From: Membranipora membranacea
Lineage: Eukaryota; Bryozoa; Gymnolaemata; Cheilostomatida; Membraniporidae
Assembly: GCA_914767715.1 (NCBI GenBank)
Contig: OU612075.1
Location: forward strand, 16,926,001-16,990,000
Direction of reading: 5' to 3'
DNA length: 64,000 nucleotides
Shown: in pieces, positions 12,297-27,277 of the stretch
Layout: every line of letters begins with the position of its first letter
Position numbering within the stretch: the first letter of the stretch is position 1
Made by a program: the position numbers and the translations under genes
Notes under the pieces: model-generated
Database searches by the model: none
What the model was told of the DNA's origin: nothing
What the model saw: only the letters and a program-made list of their open reading frames with translations

Positions 12297-15200
12297 GGTT
12301 GCTCCTCAGGCAGCAGTTTCCTCACTAGAAGTGGGTGTGGGCAAATGAGAGACAGACGAGAATGATGATGAGATCTTTTTAGTTATTCCTGGCCCTCTGC
12401 ACTCTTTTAATAATTTGCCCTCATATTTTTCATACGCTGCCTTCTTTGTTTTTTTACAGACGTCTAAGCCTGAAGTTTGTTGACTCAACCCATATTATCT
12501 GATCCATCGTAAAGCGCACAGGAGCTAGCAACGGATACTAACTCAGAGTAGATCAGTAGGCTAACTGAGGGATTAGTCTTGTTAAGTCAGTGACATCAAT
12601 TTACGCATTGGACCATGACCTGATGATGGCGACAGTGGCAGAAATGGCCACTTAAAAGAGAAATCTGTAGGTATGGAAGTCAACCACCATTATGTTGCAT
12701 ATATATGCTAAACAACATTAGGGAGCAATTCATTTCATTCGGGAGGTCCCATGTTCGATTCCCGGCGTATCACGTATCACAGTTTGTCCATGTTTTGATT
12801 TTACTGAACAAGCATAGACGAACGGATAAATTATTTAAAAACATAGTCTATAGCCTATAAGGTCATTGTCAGATCAGCCCCTGTGTTGAGTGTTTTAATT
12901 GGATAGGGTTATGCTAATATTTCAATTCTATGAGAAGAATTTAGTTCTGTGGCAACAGGTATATTGCAGGACGAACCAAATATGCTGGATGGGCAGATAA
13001 TTCACTCATGTTCAATCTGAAGCCTCTACTGGCTGGCTCCTAATGAATTTACATTTTTGCCATCAAGCATGGATGTATTTAGGAAAACAATAACTCAATA
13101 TACATCAATATATTTTGCAAAAAAGCCAGCTAGTCAGTCAGCTAGTATAAGTATGATTGGTCTTGAAAAACATATCAAACTACTTTTGGGCATTCCTTAA
13201 AAATTTGGCTGGATTCATTTTACTTTAAAATGTTTGACAATTATCAAAATATTGCCCCGCGGGACGCCTCAATACTGCTGCAAGTTATTATGTCACTTTT
13301 GAGGATTCTGATAGAAAACAAAACATAGACTGCCTAACTTCAAATCTCCGCCTGCCTAAACAATTCACAACAATTTTCTAAGCATTTCTTAATTTCAAGT
13401 CAAAAGTCAAGGCCTTGGTTTATAACCAATCATCTCCCCCTGTGGATACTATGTTAGTATCAGTGATCAAAACAAAAAAATTTCCCTCAAACTGATAAAA
13501 TTCAATGAAACAAAATCAGGTGGGAGTTGTACCTGGTGCATTTAGCCTAAAAGATCCACGTCACTTGCAGACAGAATTGTGTGTTTTTTGAAGTAAATTA
13601 TTCTCTAATCTCCTATTTACCGTCTCTGCGCCCGTTTAAAGAGGTAGGATTCGTTTCTGTCAAACCTGTGTTTATCTTTTTCTTTACTTACTCAAAGGCA
13701 GGGCCACTGTTAAAATGTCATACACCAAAAAGTTTCTTTTTAAATACTAGTTGCTTCTTGGCTTCATTATCTCAGGCTCAAACGGATATGGGACTAAGAG
13801 AGCAGGGGACATAGTGGCAGTAACATTACATGATTATGATAGTTAATTCTCTCATCAAAACAAAAGTAATGTGACTTTCTTTTGTCACCCCTTTCTAAAT
13901 TAGCTGAGTTGATTACTGCATTACATAACTATACAACAATCGAATATGAAACTTTTGCAGTAGCCAGTAACACAGTGTAAATTTATACAGAAGGAAAATT
14001 ACAAAGGTAGCTCAAAGCATACTTTTGCTCTAAATTCTCCTGATACTCGCCATTCGCAGTACAAATAATATTTCAATCATGATTTCAATGAACATTCTGA
14101 GACTAATTAACTTCCAACTTTTCATGTTTCAGTATGAAACGACCCAAAACAAATAAATTATAAATTGTATTCTGGGTTGTTACCTGAATTTTGTTCTCAA
14201 AAGTTTTATCGGCCAGACAGCATAAAAGGAACCATATAACATGGTTTCAGGTTTGGCACAGTGCCGAGTAACTTTCAATGATATACAATAGCCAAGGTGA
14301 ATAAGTTATTGGGCAGGGACGGGGTATAGATTTACCTTGATAAGCAGATGTACACTAGGAGAAGAAACTTTTTTCTAAAATGCACAGATAGATATTGCAA
14401 AGCTTAATTAGACAGAAAGGAAAGTCCAACATACCCGTCGGCCAACATAGCATCCACTTAATTGGTCAGATAACAATAAGGATATAACTATTCCTAAAGA
14501 ACACCCTTAAATGGACATTTTTATAATCAACGGACAATGTTGATTTTGAAGCTCTTTGGATAGTCAGAAATAATCAAGTGAATGGAAAGATAACCCAGTC
14601 GTAGATTTATTTGGTAACAATTCTGTCTGAATCTTGTGTGATCAAACTGCAGCTAATACATTCACCGATATTTTTGTTTCTAAATGTAGTCCAGTTGGTT
14701 GGTCTTGCGGTAGGAAGCATTGAATATTTTATTAGTGGAGTAATTGAGGCCAGAGAGACAAAGGCCTAGCAAATCACAGTATGATGTGTTTCAAGACATT
14801 GCTTTACTGCTAGTGTTAGGCCAATAATCTTTTACCCAGATGTTTGAAGGTGGTTTAATCTGATAAATTTTTGGCTAATATATTATCAAGATTGGCCTTT
14901 TTCACCCAACCTTCTATATTGCTAGTGATGTGTGAACTTCTTAACAACCTTTATTTTTTGCTGAATACTGCATCAAACCTGGATGGATTTGTGCGATTGT
15001 ACTTCAGCCATAAGGGTTAATGGTTATGATTACAATGGAGTCTGACGACAATCTTGAGCTGCTGAAGAAGGTTAACAGCTGGGATATGGATGGAGTATTC
15101 AAGTCTGCAAAAGGTCAATTTTCTCAGTATTTGGTGGTTTGTCTAGCAAGGGTTATATGACTGGAATACTTTGCAGACTGAAGACTCAACATAAAGAGAC

Positions 15201-17858
15201 TAGAACCAGGTAAGAGTGTGGTGTGTTTGTTTGCTGAAAAAGTCTCAATATTAGATAACTGTGAGGACGGTCACTCCTTTCTCAATGTTTAGATACCGTA
15301 AGTCAATGGCAATAGTAGGATTATTCTGGCTCAGTACATTAGAAGAATCAATAGCAAGACTGCCATCTACTGAAATTACTATATAAATACTAAACTATCT
15401 TAGAAATTAGATCACTTGATGCAAGAAGTAACCTGTTACTCCTTTCTTGATGTAATAGGATCATCCACAACATGAAAATAACTTGGACCTTAATTCGAAA
15501 TCAGCACATAAGTAAACCATTTACTTTAATGTTCTTTTTCCATAGTCTAGATACATAACTCCCAATTCCCGGATACCGTGTCTGTACCTCTAGAAATAAG
15601 TGGCTCCTCGATACCTGACTTTTGCGATATCCTTCTGCCACAAAAAAGGGAACAACCTCGCTCTAGGTCTACTCTGTCACTAACTTTATTGTTACTGTTA
15701 TTTATTTGGGCAGTAAAAACATGCTGAAATCTTTCAAGAGAAGAACACACAGCAGTACGGTACGATACCATTGAAGATCGAAGTTGTGACAAGATACAAA
15801 ACAAGACTTTACTCATGCCAGTATTCAACTGAAACAGAATCTTGCGTTGTGCTCTACTGCCTGAGTAGGTTCCATGGATGAAGCTATAAGGTAAGTAAGC
15901 ATCAAATTATAAATGTTTGTTACACCATAATTTATTGTGTTGTATTTACTATGTTATTACCAGCCAAACAGATTATTCATAACTATCATGCTGCTCAATA
16001 CCTAAAAAATCGCTGTAAAACAGTGAAAATACATGTTACAAATATCCTGTATATTTTAAATTTAGGTTTATGTAATAACGCCCTTGCGCAATTTCCCTAT
16101 GCGTGGGTAGGTGTCATGACTTGACACACTTCTATTTCCACCACGGAGAAGATTTATGGTAGTCTTATATCCTTATCTGCAAAAAAATATCACTTGGCCC
16201 TTTTTATAATGGTGGTTAATAGTGAACATTTATTGTTCGCTTTCTATACATCAAGTGCTCGACTCTATTCGCTATCGAAGCATCGGTACAATATTTGTAT
16301 GGCTGTATATTTTTTGGATTTTATTTGCAATCTTTCATTCTCATGGTGGGCTATATATATATTATATAAATGAAATGTGCTGTCATAATGATTTAAATTA
16401 CACTAATCAAAAGAGTGTCTTGTCATACTGTTGGCTGAACTAGTCAGATAACATACAGAAGGCAACAGATGCTGATGTCTTAGCAAACCTCATTATGGTC
16501 TGGTAGTTATTGTAGGGAAGGATATACAGAGGCGACACTTCATTAAATAGTTATGTTCCCCACGGATAACAGACTTTCCTCTCAATACACCACTTTTACA
16601 TTATCACTTCGCCACCATGAGAGAGCCAACTTGTTCGAGCTGGCTGCCAAACATCCATCATCTTTTTTTTCTATGCATGAAAATAGCACTAAGACTTACA
16701 AAACAACCTACCTGCGCAGGCAAATGTTTGCAAATGAGTAATCAGAATGACATTCCTCATATGTGCCAAATAAAAATACCAATACAAGGAAAGTGAGGTA
16801 CTAATCAATCTTTATGAATCTCCATAGCAACGTTAAAATTTCCTTTGGCACATTGGTGAGTGACACTATTGATTACGCACAATTTAGTTTCTAGCTGTGG
16901 TAGTAGTAGGATTTCACTGTCTGTGCTCACTCCCGTGAAACTGAATCTAGATACAGTATTTTCAACCATCCAAACATCCCAGCGGTGGCCTTGTTAGTTT
17001 ACAATTATTACTAAAAAAAAACAATAATATCAGAGAAGAGGATTTAACCCAAGATTGAGGAATTATACTGCAAGAGGTGAACTTTAGATTGAATAAAATG
17101 GAGACTAGGTAGTAAAAGTACCAGCAGATAAAATATCAAAAGGAAGTTACAAAAAGCTTGGATGTAATGCGGGAGCAGCCACTTCAGTAAAAGCAATTTT
17201 GAAGCAGATAATAATCAGAACCGATTATGTTTGGACCTGGAGGCCAGCATGCTGCACCTATCTATTCTCATACATTCAGGTAGGTGTATCTCACGGGATA
17301 ATTGGTGTGTGGTTATTTAGTAAAAAGGAAATGCAGCAGGCTGGTAATCATCCCATGCTATCTATCTATCATTGGCTTTAGCTCGGTTTGAATGAGTGGA
17401 AGCTTGAAAACACCCCTGCCATTTTAATGGGTTTGACTTCATGCCAGCAGCTGTGTGGCCTAGAGTCACTCAAATGTGATGCTGATCTGTGATTTGAAGA
17501 TTGAGTTAGGGATCATAATTCAGGAAGAAGCTACAAATCATTGCTTTCACTGCTAATCTACGGTAATCAAGATTACCAATTGGACCAACAAAGTCTAGTC
17601 AATAGCAGAAGTAAGGCTGTGCATAACATGCAATGGAGACATATTGTAACTTAGCTGGTTTCTATTACAAGCCTCAGTATTGTGTAACACTGTTTATCTT
17701 GATTCATGCCATCAGCTTTACACCTTTTCCTTAATAATAGAATCGATTATTCTTACAGGCTGATTACCAGTTTCTACGCAGTAACACTACTCTGCCTCAC
17801 ACAATCACCTCAACTGGCACACTGCATAAAATTTAACAAAATTATTTCCCCAACGCAG
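12297..17858. other. 5.5 kb with no supportable gene
   Basis: Scanned on both strands. Open frames are short and unlike known families: a 60-residue minus frame at 12306-12488, 13581-13814 plus, and 15547-15828 minus. At 15018-15190 there are short coding-like stretches with donor-like sites near 15116 and 15210, and a good donor (AAG|GTAAGT) follows a short ATG frame near 15893. One of these could be the missing 5' exon of the receptor gene downstream, but none gives a signal peptide with the required phase-0 junction. Confidence 0.5.
12690..12790 (+). repeat. Possible tRNA-derived SINE remnant (B box only)
   Basis: GGTCCCATGTTCGATTCCCG matches a tRNA T-arm with an intact polymerase III B box (GTTCGATTCC). 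Upstream sequence at the expected A-box distance is not convincing, and the flanks do not fold as a tRNA by eye. Weak call. Confidence 0.3.
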
Positions 17859-20800
17859 GCTATCAGCAACCTGCGAGGATCATATGAGGTGGACTTAGGT
17901 CATGCGGTGCTAACCCCAGCTCTAGAGGATCCTTCTGTCACCCCTGTAGAAGCCAGTCAATGTACTCTATCTCTAGCCAGACAGTGTTATGTGCCTCTCC
18001 CTCAGCTGGTGAGTTGGTTTTATCATGCTGCGGTGGTGCTTTGTGGTAGCCCTGTGGTACAATGTATGAAGGGTGCATTTAGAACCCTGAACCAATACAT
18101 GTCAGCAGTGCCAAAAGTCCCTCTGAATTGATCCTCTAATTGGTGAACACTTATTCACTGTGGGGACGTTCCACTCCAACCCAATACGATGGTTTTGGTG
18201 CCCTATTGGTATATACATTTATCGGAAAGAAAGCTGAGGTGTTTTTTTTTTGCATTATCAATCTGACCATTATGTCCCAATCTCTATCATTATCATGCTT
18301 CAATAGTTCAAAGGAATTAAGCTTCTAAGTTTTACTCATTATAGAAAAGTATTGTCATAGCAATGCCTCATTAGAAAACTTCCTGACCCACTGGTTGTAA
18401 ATTAACACCTAACCTGTGATCTCGTAGCTATTTCTTGCATACAAGCTAGATAAATGGTAAGGCCTGTGTTGCCTATTAAAGGGTATTGTAGTCACAAATC
18501 CCAGAGGATTTGCTTCATAGAAATAACACAAAATCAAAGGGACAATATATACCTGCTATTCCACTTACTCCATAAATGTTGCCAGATCAAGATTATGAAC
18601 AAGCGGTGGATTGGCACAAGAATTTCCAAAGGCTCAGGATGTGCTCTGATCACGTCATGCTATCAGAGTTCCATTCACTTCACTTTGATACGATCAAGCC
18701 ACTTCCTGGTAATCATTTCATTTTGCAATTTTTGTTGTGGTTATAAATACCATGGTGCAGTTTTATAGTATGTTTTATTATTTATTTTGGGTGGCTTATA
18801 ATAGAATGCCACTACCACCAGTCTGGTTAAAGTTTAAGCTATTGCTTCTATGACTTCAAACCATTCGTTTCAGATTGAAGGAGGTCGTGATCACGTGTCT
18901 GATGTCTGCACTATATGTGAAAGAGTCTGCCCTGAACTTGACATTGATAGCATGGAAAAGTATGATGTTATCAACACAAATTATACTGCTGGTACTACTG
19001 CTGGAGCTTTACGGTATAGCACCATTAACGCCTATGTTAGAAAAATCTTGCTACCAGGTAGGCTTAGACAATTTTCATATTCAATTTAAAAGTTCACGTT
19101 AATTCTTGAAATCGAGACTCGGGTTTTTTCCTCATGCATTATATAGCAACCGTACCTGCTATGTCTTCTCTTTGCATTGAAGTGTATTTTTGGCCCTACA
19201 CTGGGAATTAATTGCCTGTAATATCTTACAGCTAAATTGTTTTACTATAATTATGACTTAAATCCAACCACTCTACGAATTTTCCAGATGGTTCATATGG
19301 CTTAGACAGTGACAATTCAGAAAAAGAATCCCAGAAATATGGAGCGAGGATATGGAAGGCTTCTAATTATTTCGACCATGTATGGGCGGATGGGACAAAT
19401 TTTGCTTTCGAGCAGCAAGTGAATGCAACAATAAGTTTCAGGCTGCATCTTAACACGACCAACATCTATCAGTAAGATACCTCAATCAATGAGTTCATTG
19501 CCTCAATGTCATGAAGTTCGGGTCTCCCTTGCCATTTCGAAATCTAATTAAAGGGAATAAAATACGTTGATCTTACTTTCTCAATTCGGTTGATTTTTTT
19601 TTACAAATCTCTTTATTCCACTCGACTACAAGTGGTTGTACAAGCTGTGTGCCTTGATTATGTGGTGCATATAATTTTAAAGTTCTCTTACTACCCAATT
19701 ATTGTTTTAGAAAGCGGGATGATAGTGGAGAACTTGAAGCATGTGAAGATGTCCGTCTGTTTGCCGTTACGAATTACGTTCCTAAGATATTACTCAAATG
19801 CAACGAGGTCAGTCTTACCGCTTGCCTCATTTGACCAGGCAACAGGCAGCATTTCCTTGTCTAATACTACCAAAGTCTGTGGTAGAGAGGTCGATAGGTC
19901 ACACAATTGGGGTAATGCGGATTGATCACCTATTATTTGCTAGTAGGGTCTGAGGGAGAAAAACAAAAATCCTCTTCTTTTAGCAAAGTATATAAACCCT
20001 GCCTATAATAAAATAAGATATGAACGTACATTTGGTAGTCCATGCTTCTGGGAAATTATTGATAGATACCAGTAATCATTCATTCATTTGGAGCCTATCA
20101 TTATAACACATTAATTATAATCGGGGCTCTCAAGCTAGGAGCATCCAAATCCTGAGGTCTGCCGAGAGCTTGTGGAGTATTGACGCTTCAAAGGCGAAAA
20201 ATGTGCATGTGCCTTGTGCATAAACAGCTCAGGGTTTGGGGTCTTTGTAAGCCGCCCCAACATGTCCGGTCGTGGAAGCCTAGAGAGCAAATTTAGAAAG
20301 CTCTAAAGATGAATACCATTGGGTTTCAGGGTATCATCAACAAAAAATCAACTGTATATTGTTGTATTCTCCAACTTAGATGAATGTGAGGCAATAACTG
20401 AGTTTTTAGCTCATATTCTGAAATCCCCTGAGTTGCCTGATTTAAACTCAAAAACCTGACTAATTCAGGTTAAATCTGAGTGGTTGAGCCCTGAGAGCCC
20501 TGATTATAATACAACAGTTTTGCAGGCAAGAGATAACATGGATATTTACTTTGGTGATGACTTCATACAAAAATCTGTGTTAAATGATGAAACTATTCCG
20601 ACTGTTAATAACAGTATCCACATAGCCTCGACGGTAAGTTGTATTTTTTGGTTGAATCTTATGATTCTGAAGTTGCGTGGTAAATGGGGGGAAAACTGTC
20701 AGGTGGAAAATGTGGCTCTCTGTATGTATGGAGATGCTACACCATTGACAAAATTTGTGAGGCTACATGAAATAAACACTGCATGAAATATGTGCTTTTT

Positions 20801-23800
20801 CCCAACTGTTCTATGTCTGAACAGATTGGAATAATTATAGTTATTCCCACATATTCCTTAATTATTCACAAGTTTTTCTCTGGTTAAATATTCCATGATG
20901 TGGAATAACTGATCACTAATTATTCCCTTTCTGGGAATAACTGAAATTTGAATTCCAATGAGTTGTTTTCTCATAAAAATAAATCCTCATATAATATCAC
21001 TATTACTGTGACAATGCTTGTATAATGTTACCTCAAAACTGCACCTGGGTGCAGTTTGTCTTATATCACCATTCAACTGTTGTGGTGGTCATAAAACATA
21101 AAGTGATCTTTGTTGACAAGTCTAGGAAATACGAAGATACCTAACGTATCTTTAGTTACTGTAATGTTTTTCTTTCCAGTTTGATGCAGTCCGAAATTCT
21201 AACACACTGTATGTGAATGGCAGACTCCTGCAGTCAAACAAATTTGATAGATACACTGAAATCGCACGTAATTTAAATCATTTTGAGTTATTTGGTGATT
21301 TGGGATACACTGGCTTGTTGTATGATTTCTTCATATATCGACAACCTCTAACAGAAAGGTGAGTTGTCACTGGCTGGTTTCTGGTCAACACACCTTGAAG
21401 GAGGCAGACTGACACCCAACTCGATCACATGAAATAGAAAATTCAAAATCATTCTAATCACGAGTAATCACGAGTAAATCGGTAAATTGCGAACATGTTT
21501 AACTCTGGTAACGGCGACTTATATATAAATAATTCTGTCTTTCCCACAAATAAAATATGGCATTGCTTCAATGTGAATTTCCATGCCCCTGGTGTCGCTT
21601 TGGTTAAGTATCATCAGATTAGAAATGAGGGTAGTCTCCTGTGCCATCATTATATGTTGTTCACATCTCTGTGAGAGGTGAATTTAGCTACAATGCACGC
21701 TGTTATAGCTTAGGTTGTAACTTCAGCTTGTCATCTGCACGTTGTGTTGGTCTAATTCCCCAACTTTTTTTGCTATGACGATAATTTCCTGACACACCAC
21801 TACATCGTGGTTGAGACAAGAGTTTTTTTGCAGGGAATTTATCTCTTATCCCTGTTGGAATATGATGGCATAGTTTTTTCTGGTGTTCTAAGATCTAAGT
21901 TTGCTAGAAAAAAGCTCTGAGTGGAGGTTTTGTCATGAGCTTATTAAACACAAGTCATATCAACCACTTACAATGTGCCATTAATGCTAATTTTACCGCC
22001 CACCTAGTAACTAAATGAAATTTGAATACTTTGTGTAAAGTAAAAGCTGACAATAACAAATAACATCATATTAATCTATTCTTCAGGCTGATTATTGAGC
22101 TGTTTAGGAATGAGACAGTAGCAGTCTCACCCGGAGGGAATTGCTATTGTCCAATCAGTCATCCCATGTTTGTGCCCTCATCCACAATGACAGGTGGATT
22201 TGAGGCCACTTCTTGGTCTGGCACTCAATGTGCATCTGTGCAGAACATTACTGTTGATACGACTTCAGCTGAGAGGGAGGTGATATTGAGGTAGATAAAC
22301 TAGATTATACTTATTTTTAGCATCATCTGAATTCTCATGTGACCCTTAGTGATGTGAAGTTCTGGAAACCAGACTAAGATGCAAATGGACCATATTATAT
22401 GCAGAATAATTTTTTCTGGCTTATTCTCGGCAAGCTATGTATGTCCACCCATAGAACTTAACAGAGAATGACACGCATTGATGGTTGTAATGTGAAACTT
22501 TGAAGTTGCTTGACAAAATGGCCCCAAGAGTTTATGTGGAATACCATCGGGCGAAGGCCTGTCAGGGCTATGCTGCTTAAGTAAGAGACAAACCCCAAAC
22601 CCCAATGCACGTATTGTGCATTGGGTATGTCCAGGGTGCTATGCTCCAACATCCGTCTCATACTTATGTCCAAGTCTAGACCTTTCGTCTTGGATACTTT
22701 TTTGGATTGCTCTCGCATTGTTTGTATCTCGGATGCTAAGATGAAAGGGTTTGCAATCATCAAAGGTTTGACCAGCATTGCAATGTTGTTACTAAACTTT
22801 ACATGTATCTTATTGAAGGCAATCAGTGGTAGGCAGAATCACTGGTCACTCAAATCCGTACCAGAATTTGGTGAACTCAAAGGATGATGAGTTTTGGATA
22901 TCCGGAGATCCTAAAGATTTCAAACAAGCTGTCATAGAACTCAGGCTAGCTGATTTCTATCATGTGAGTTGATGACCTTGTCATTATTGTTTAACACAGT
23001 TACAAGATGTAAATTTCCAGTGAAATTTTGTTGTTTATATATTACCGTCAAATTCTTCTTGAAAAAAGCCCTGAAAAACTACAAGATGCTTTGAATTGAT
23101 AAAAAAGTTATTTTTCTTGGCCTTCATAAATTTAAACTAGTCAACAAACCCTCAAAACTGTAAGTTGAGTAAAGATAAATTTAGCTATAGAAGAATATTG
23201 TTTGTTGTTGTAGATTCTTGCGGTATCAGTGAGAGCTGAGACTCTCCCTCAGTCTCTGATGATTCGGACACAGCAGCCTGTTCTTGTATATAACCACAGC
23301 TGTACCACCTTACCCGCACCGAATATAACATGTAAAAAATGGGCAGATACTGAATTCTTTGGGTGAGTAGCTACTGTGTAAACATAAAATACATCTCAAA
23401 TAAATAACAATTATAATAATATGATAACCATTATCATTTGCTCTTTATGTAGACCAAATCGGCCAGCTTCACTTTGCTTTTTGTCCAATGAAATTTTATC
23501 TGTTGCGGACATATCACAAACAAGTATGTTGAGCTAGTATGCGTTACAATTTTATAGATATAGATAAAACGGGTCGGTCATATCAATTTTGTTTGACATT
23601 GTCACAAGTCTGATAGCTGCGATAATATGACATGGTTGACAAAATATCCATGTCTTATATCCATGTCATCTTTAGCCAGATAAAAACAACTATAAGGTTC
23701 CTGAATTTTTTATTACCTAAGCTGCATTTCTACATAATATAATGGGAGAGACATTACAGAACTACATTCTAATTGTTGTTCCAGTCAGGTTAAAGCAAAC

Positions 23801-25026
23801 CCAAAGTTATTTAAGTTAGGGACTTTGGGTGTTGCATTCAGACCTTATATTGTCTCTACTTATAAAGTGACTTACTCTTGATTGACCTGAAGGAGGCTGT
23901 ACCTAACGACCTGAAACTGGACCTTCGGAGGACTGACAGATTAGAGCTTGTGCTTGAAGGAAGCTATGACCCTGAAACTGTGCAACCATATGTAATGAGA
24001 GATATCCAGATATTTGCAAGGTTTGTGATCTTTGCCTTTTCAACATATGTGAAGAGGATTATCAAATCTGAACCACTAACAAACCAATCATTGTTTCTTG
24101 GCATGCTTTCCAATGAGACAATATCTACAATCACTCAAACAAACCTAGTATCACATTCCTTATGCAGCAACTAGTACAGTGACTGATGTCCAAACATCTA
24201 ATGTTATCTAATACAGTTGTGGATGTTTAAATGGACACGGCGATTGTATAGTACTTGACTCTGAGACTGGAAATTTCAGCTGTCAGTGCGACAGTAAATA
24301 TCTCGGTGACTACTGTGAAAAGTAAGTATGTAAACATTCCCTCACACTAATATACCAGGACTCACCCAAATATATCAGTACCAACCTCTTCCTATACAAC
24401 AGGACTTACTTACTCTTATACAGTACTTACTCCAATAGTATCGGGACTTACTCCTATATATCAGAACTTATCCTATTTACTAGAACTTACTCTATATCAG
24501 GACTTACTGTAACATATCAAAATTTGCCCTTCAATTCTTGCACTCTGAAATGTTCTAATTTAGGTGATCGACTCATTGTTCAGGGGAACATAAATTTGGG
24601 CCTGATCTGGACTTAAGTCACGAGAAAAATATAGACCCCAGTCCCCCTTGACAAAAGCTAAAGAAAAAAGATCAATTTTTTCAATTTCTTGGCTAGCCTA
24701 TTTATATGGTTAGAAATCATTGCCACATTTGCTTACAAGTAAATTTTCAATGTAGCAAAGCTTACCGTGATAATATAGCAAAGCGGAATTATAAAATTGT
24801 TCTATCATATGCTGTCCGATCTATATAATATAAATATAACTATAAATATAAACATATATAATTTATTTTCAGATGTAACACAAACTACACGAGTAACCCT
24901 TTGGGTGGAGGAGACTGTGTACCATGTGACTGTAACCTTGAGGGGGCAGATAATCAAGTCTGTGATCCGATAGTGGGCACCTGTTCTTGTAAAGAAGGCC
25001 TGTCATCATTGGCAGGTAGACACTGT
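17859..25026 (+). other. Receptor head: usherin-like cysteine segment, LamG-like, laminin N-terminal and laminin-EGF modules
   Basis: Residues 1-632 of the traced protein follow the order seen at the start of usherin. First a cysteine-rich lead ([14 protein letters not shown], then [10 protein letters not shown]). Then a LamG-like jelly roll (19288-21358), with YVNGRLL and [16 protein letters not shown] as its closing strands. Directly after comes [11 protein letters not shown], matching usherin's CRCPGSHP linker. Then a laminin N-terminal-like domain (22087-24020) ending in [11 protein letters not shown], and EGF-type modules [10 protein letters not shown] and [10 protein letters not shown]. 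Family assignment rests on remembered usherin and laminin patterns, not a search. Likely role: binding matrix or another cell's surface. Confidence 0.78.
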
Positions 25027-27207
25027 GTAAGTTTGTTAGTGTATCTAAAAAAATGTTTATAGTGTCATAGCTCTTGGGAAAAGCAGTTTTTTCATCACCG
25101 TACAGTTTTTCCGACTATGGGCAGTTATTTTATTGGCATGTACTATACTTGCTGAGTGAGTAAGTCTTAAGCTTTTTCTGCTACCAAGCAAGTATTTTTG
25201 GAGAGTGGAAATATTACTGTTGATCCTTTGGCACAACATTTTGATCTATCAAAGTATGCTACCCATAATACCTTGTTTTCAGTCAATCGATCGATCTATG
25301 CCTACTGCACTTACACCGCCCTTTTGACCAGGTATTTTTCATGCATAATAAAGGTTACCCCTCTATGTATGATATACTTGTCTTGTAACAATCCTTTTAC
25401 TATGTGGTTTTAAGGAACCTTGTGACAGTGGTCTTGCTTGCAACAAGGGTCAGACAGTAACTGAGTATTATGTCTAGCTATGACCTACATGTTTTACAGA
25501 ATCCATATCTGACATCAGCGAATCCTAAGACAGGGCCTAAGGCTGGTGGAACAAAGATTGACCTGAGAGGAGAGTTACTAAATCAGATAACAAATATATC
25601 CCTGGATGGCCAGGAGTGCTCAATATTAGAAGAGGGAAGGTAGGGTCTGGTTAAGCAATTGGTAAATAGATCTCTACACTAGAAGAGTATAGTCATTTCA
25701 GTAGGTAAAAAATTGCCATCCCGCACAGGTTAAGAATAGCGAGATTTACAGCTACCAAACAATACTCAACCTCAATACTTTATGTATACTCCCACCTTAG
25801 CTGGCTAAAATTGGTGCCTGTTATAATAAGTTCATCCCCAAATTAAAATCTAGCTAGTATTCACTCCTATAGGGCATGTTTAAACAATGAGCTCCATTGA
25901 TTAAGGTATATAAGTATAATATAGGTATTTAGGTATATAGGTATATATGTATATTGGTATTTATGCATATAGGTATACGGGTATACAGATATACAGGTAT
26001 ATAGGTATATATGTGTATAGGTATATTGGCAACAAACAATTTATAAAACTGCCTACAATCATTGTTTTTTTCCATCAGTAGACATGAGATATAGAATAGC
26101 AAGTACCTCATTTCATCTTAGTTTTGTTCTTCTTCTCAGCCGGACGAAAACTTCGTTAAGTTGCACCACAAGCCCGTTACTAAATGATGACAATGTGAAC
26201 AAACTTCTTCTGTTTGTCGTGACTATCGATGGTACGCAGGACTCCACACCATACAACTCAAACTTGAAGTTTGAATACCACAGAAACCCTAACATCACTG
26301 GACTAAACAGAATATCCACTATCCAAAGGTTTGTCCTGTGTACTTTGTCTTTGTAACACTGCTGTAGCAGATCAGGGATTGAGGATTCCCTTGTTCTGGG
26401 AGATTTACATCTATGAAATGAGCTATCAAGCATAGTTCAATATTTTGTTTGTTGGGGAACCATGTAAATCGATAACTGATACACATTGATTGCAGCGACA
26501 ACCATCTGGCAGGCAGGATGGCGTAGTGGTTGAGATGCAAGCTAGACAATCTGAAGGTTGCTTTGTTTGCTAATGGAGGTGAGCTCTCCATCCAGCCGAG
26601 CTTACCCACTCCTACCTTGTACAGAGGTTGAATTTCATTTGCATATGTAATATGTTTCATGTCATGTAAAGACATTTGGAGAGCTGCTAATAAAAAGTGA
26701 TTTACATTATTTATACTTACATGTTATCAAATTATAATACTATTTGTACTCATTCACATCTTTTTATATAATTAGCGGCGGTCTAAATGTGACATTTAAC
26801 GGTACAGACCTACAGGGAGTTCAGAGCCCCTTACTCACTCTGAATGTAGTATGCAAAGGTTCAACTGCGCCAATCGGAACTTTTAAACAAGTGAGTCTTG
26901 TCTATTATTTTTATGTTAAGTTGATGATCCTATAAAGGTGTATGAGTTAGGGAATCAAGCTGTAATTAAATTTAGTCTCACAGAAGTGGGATGAATTTGT
27001 GCTTCACAGGTCCTTGTTTCCACGGCGTACATCAAAGCAATAGACTAAGGCAGCTCAGATCTAGCAAGTATAACATTTCAAATGAACGCCTGCCCACACG
27101 TTTTAAGCTAGTACTTGTACAAAAGCTCTGTCAATCGTGTTCACCCCTATAAACTTAACCTTGAAAACTAAATAATTTACATCGCCAAAACTCAATACAA
27201 ATGTAAC

Positions 27208-27277
<70 letters not shown>

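Noticed and set aside
15018-15140. Frame containing LELLKKVNSWDMDGVFKSAK, loosely like the start of a phosphodiesterase catalytic domain
   Set aside because: Too short, no following exon with the HD-domain motifs, and the resemblance is a few residues only.
17706-17858. Upstream extension of the first receptor exon, with a hydrophobic stretch that could serve as a signal peptide
   Set aside because: A strong acceptor (TTATTTCCCCAACGCAG) ends at 17858 and the hydrophobic stretch is poor; more likely intron. It remains possible.
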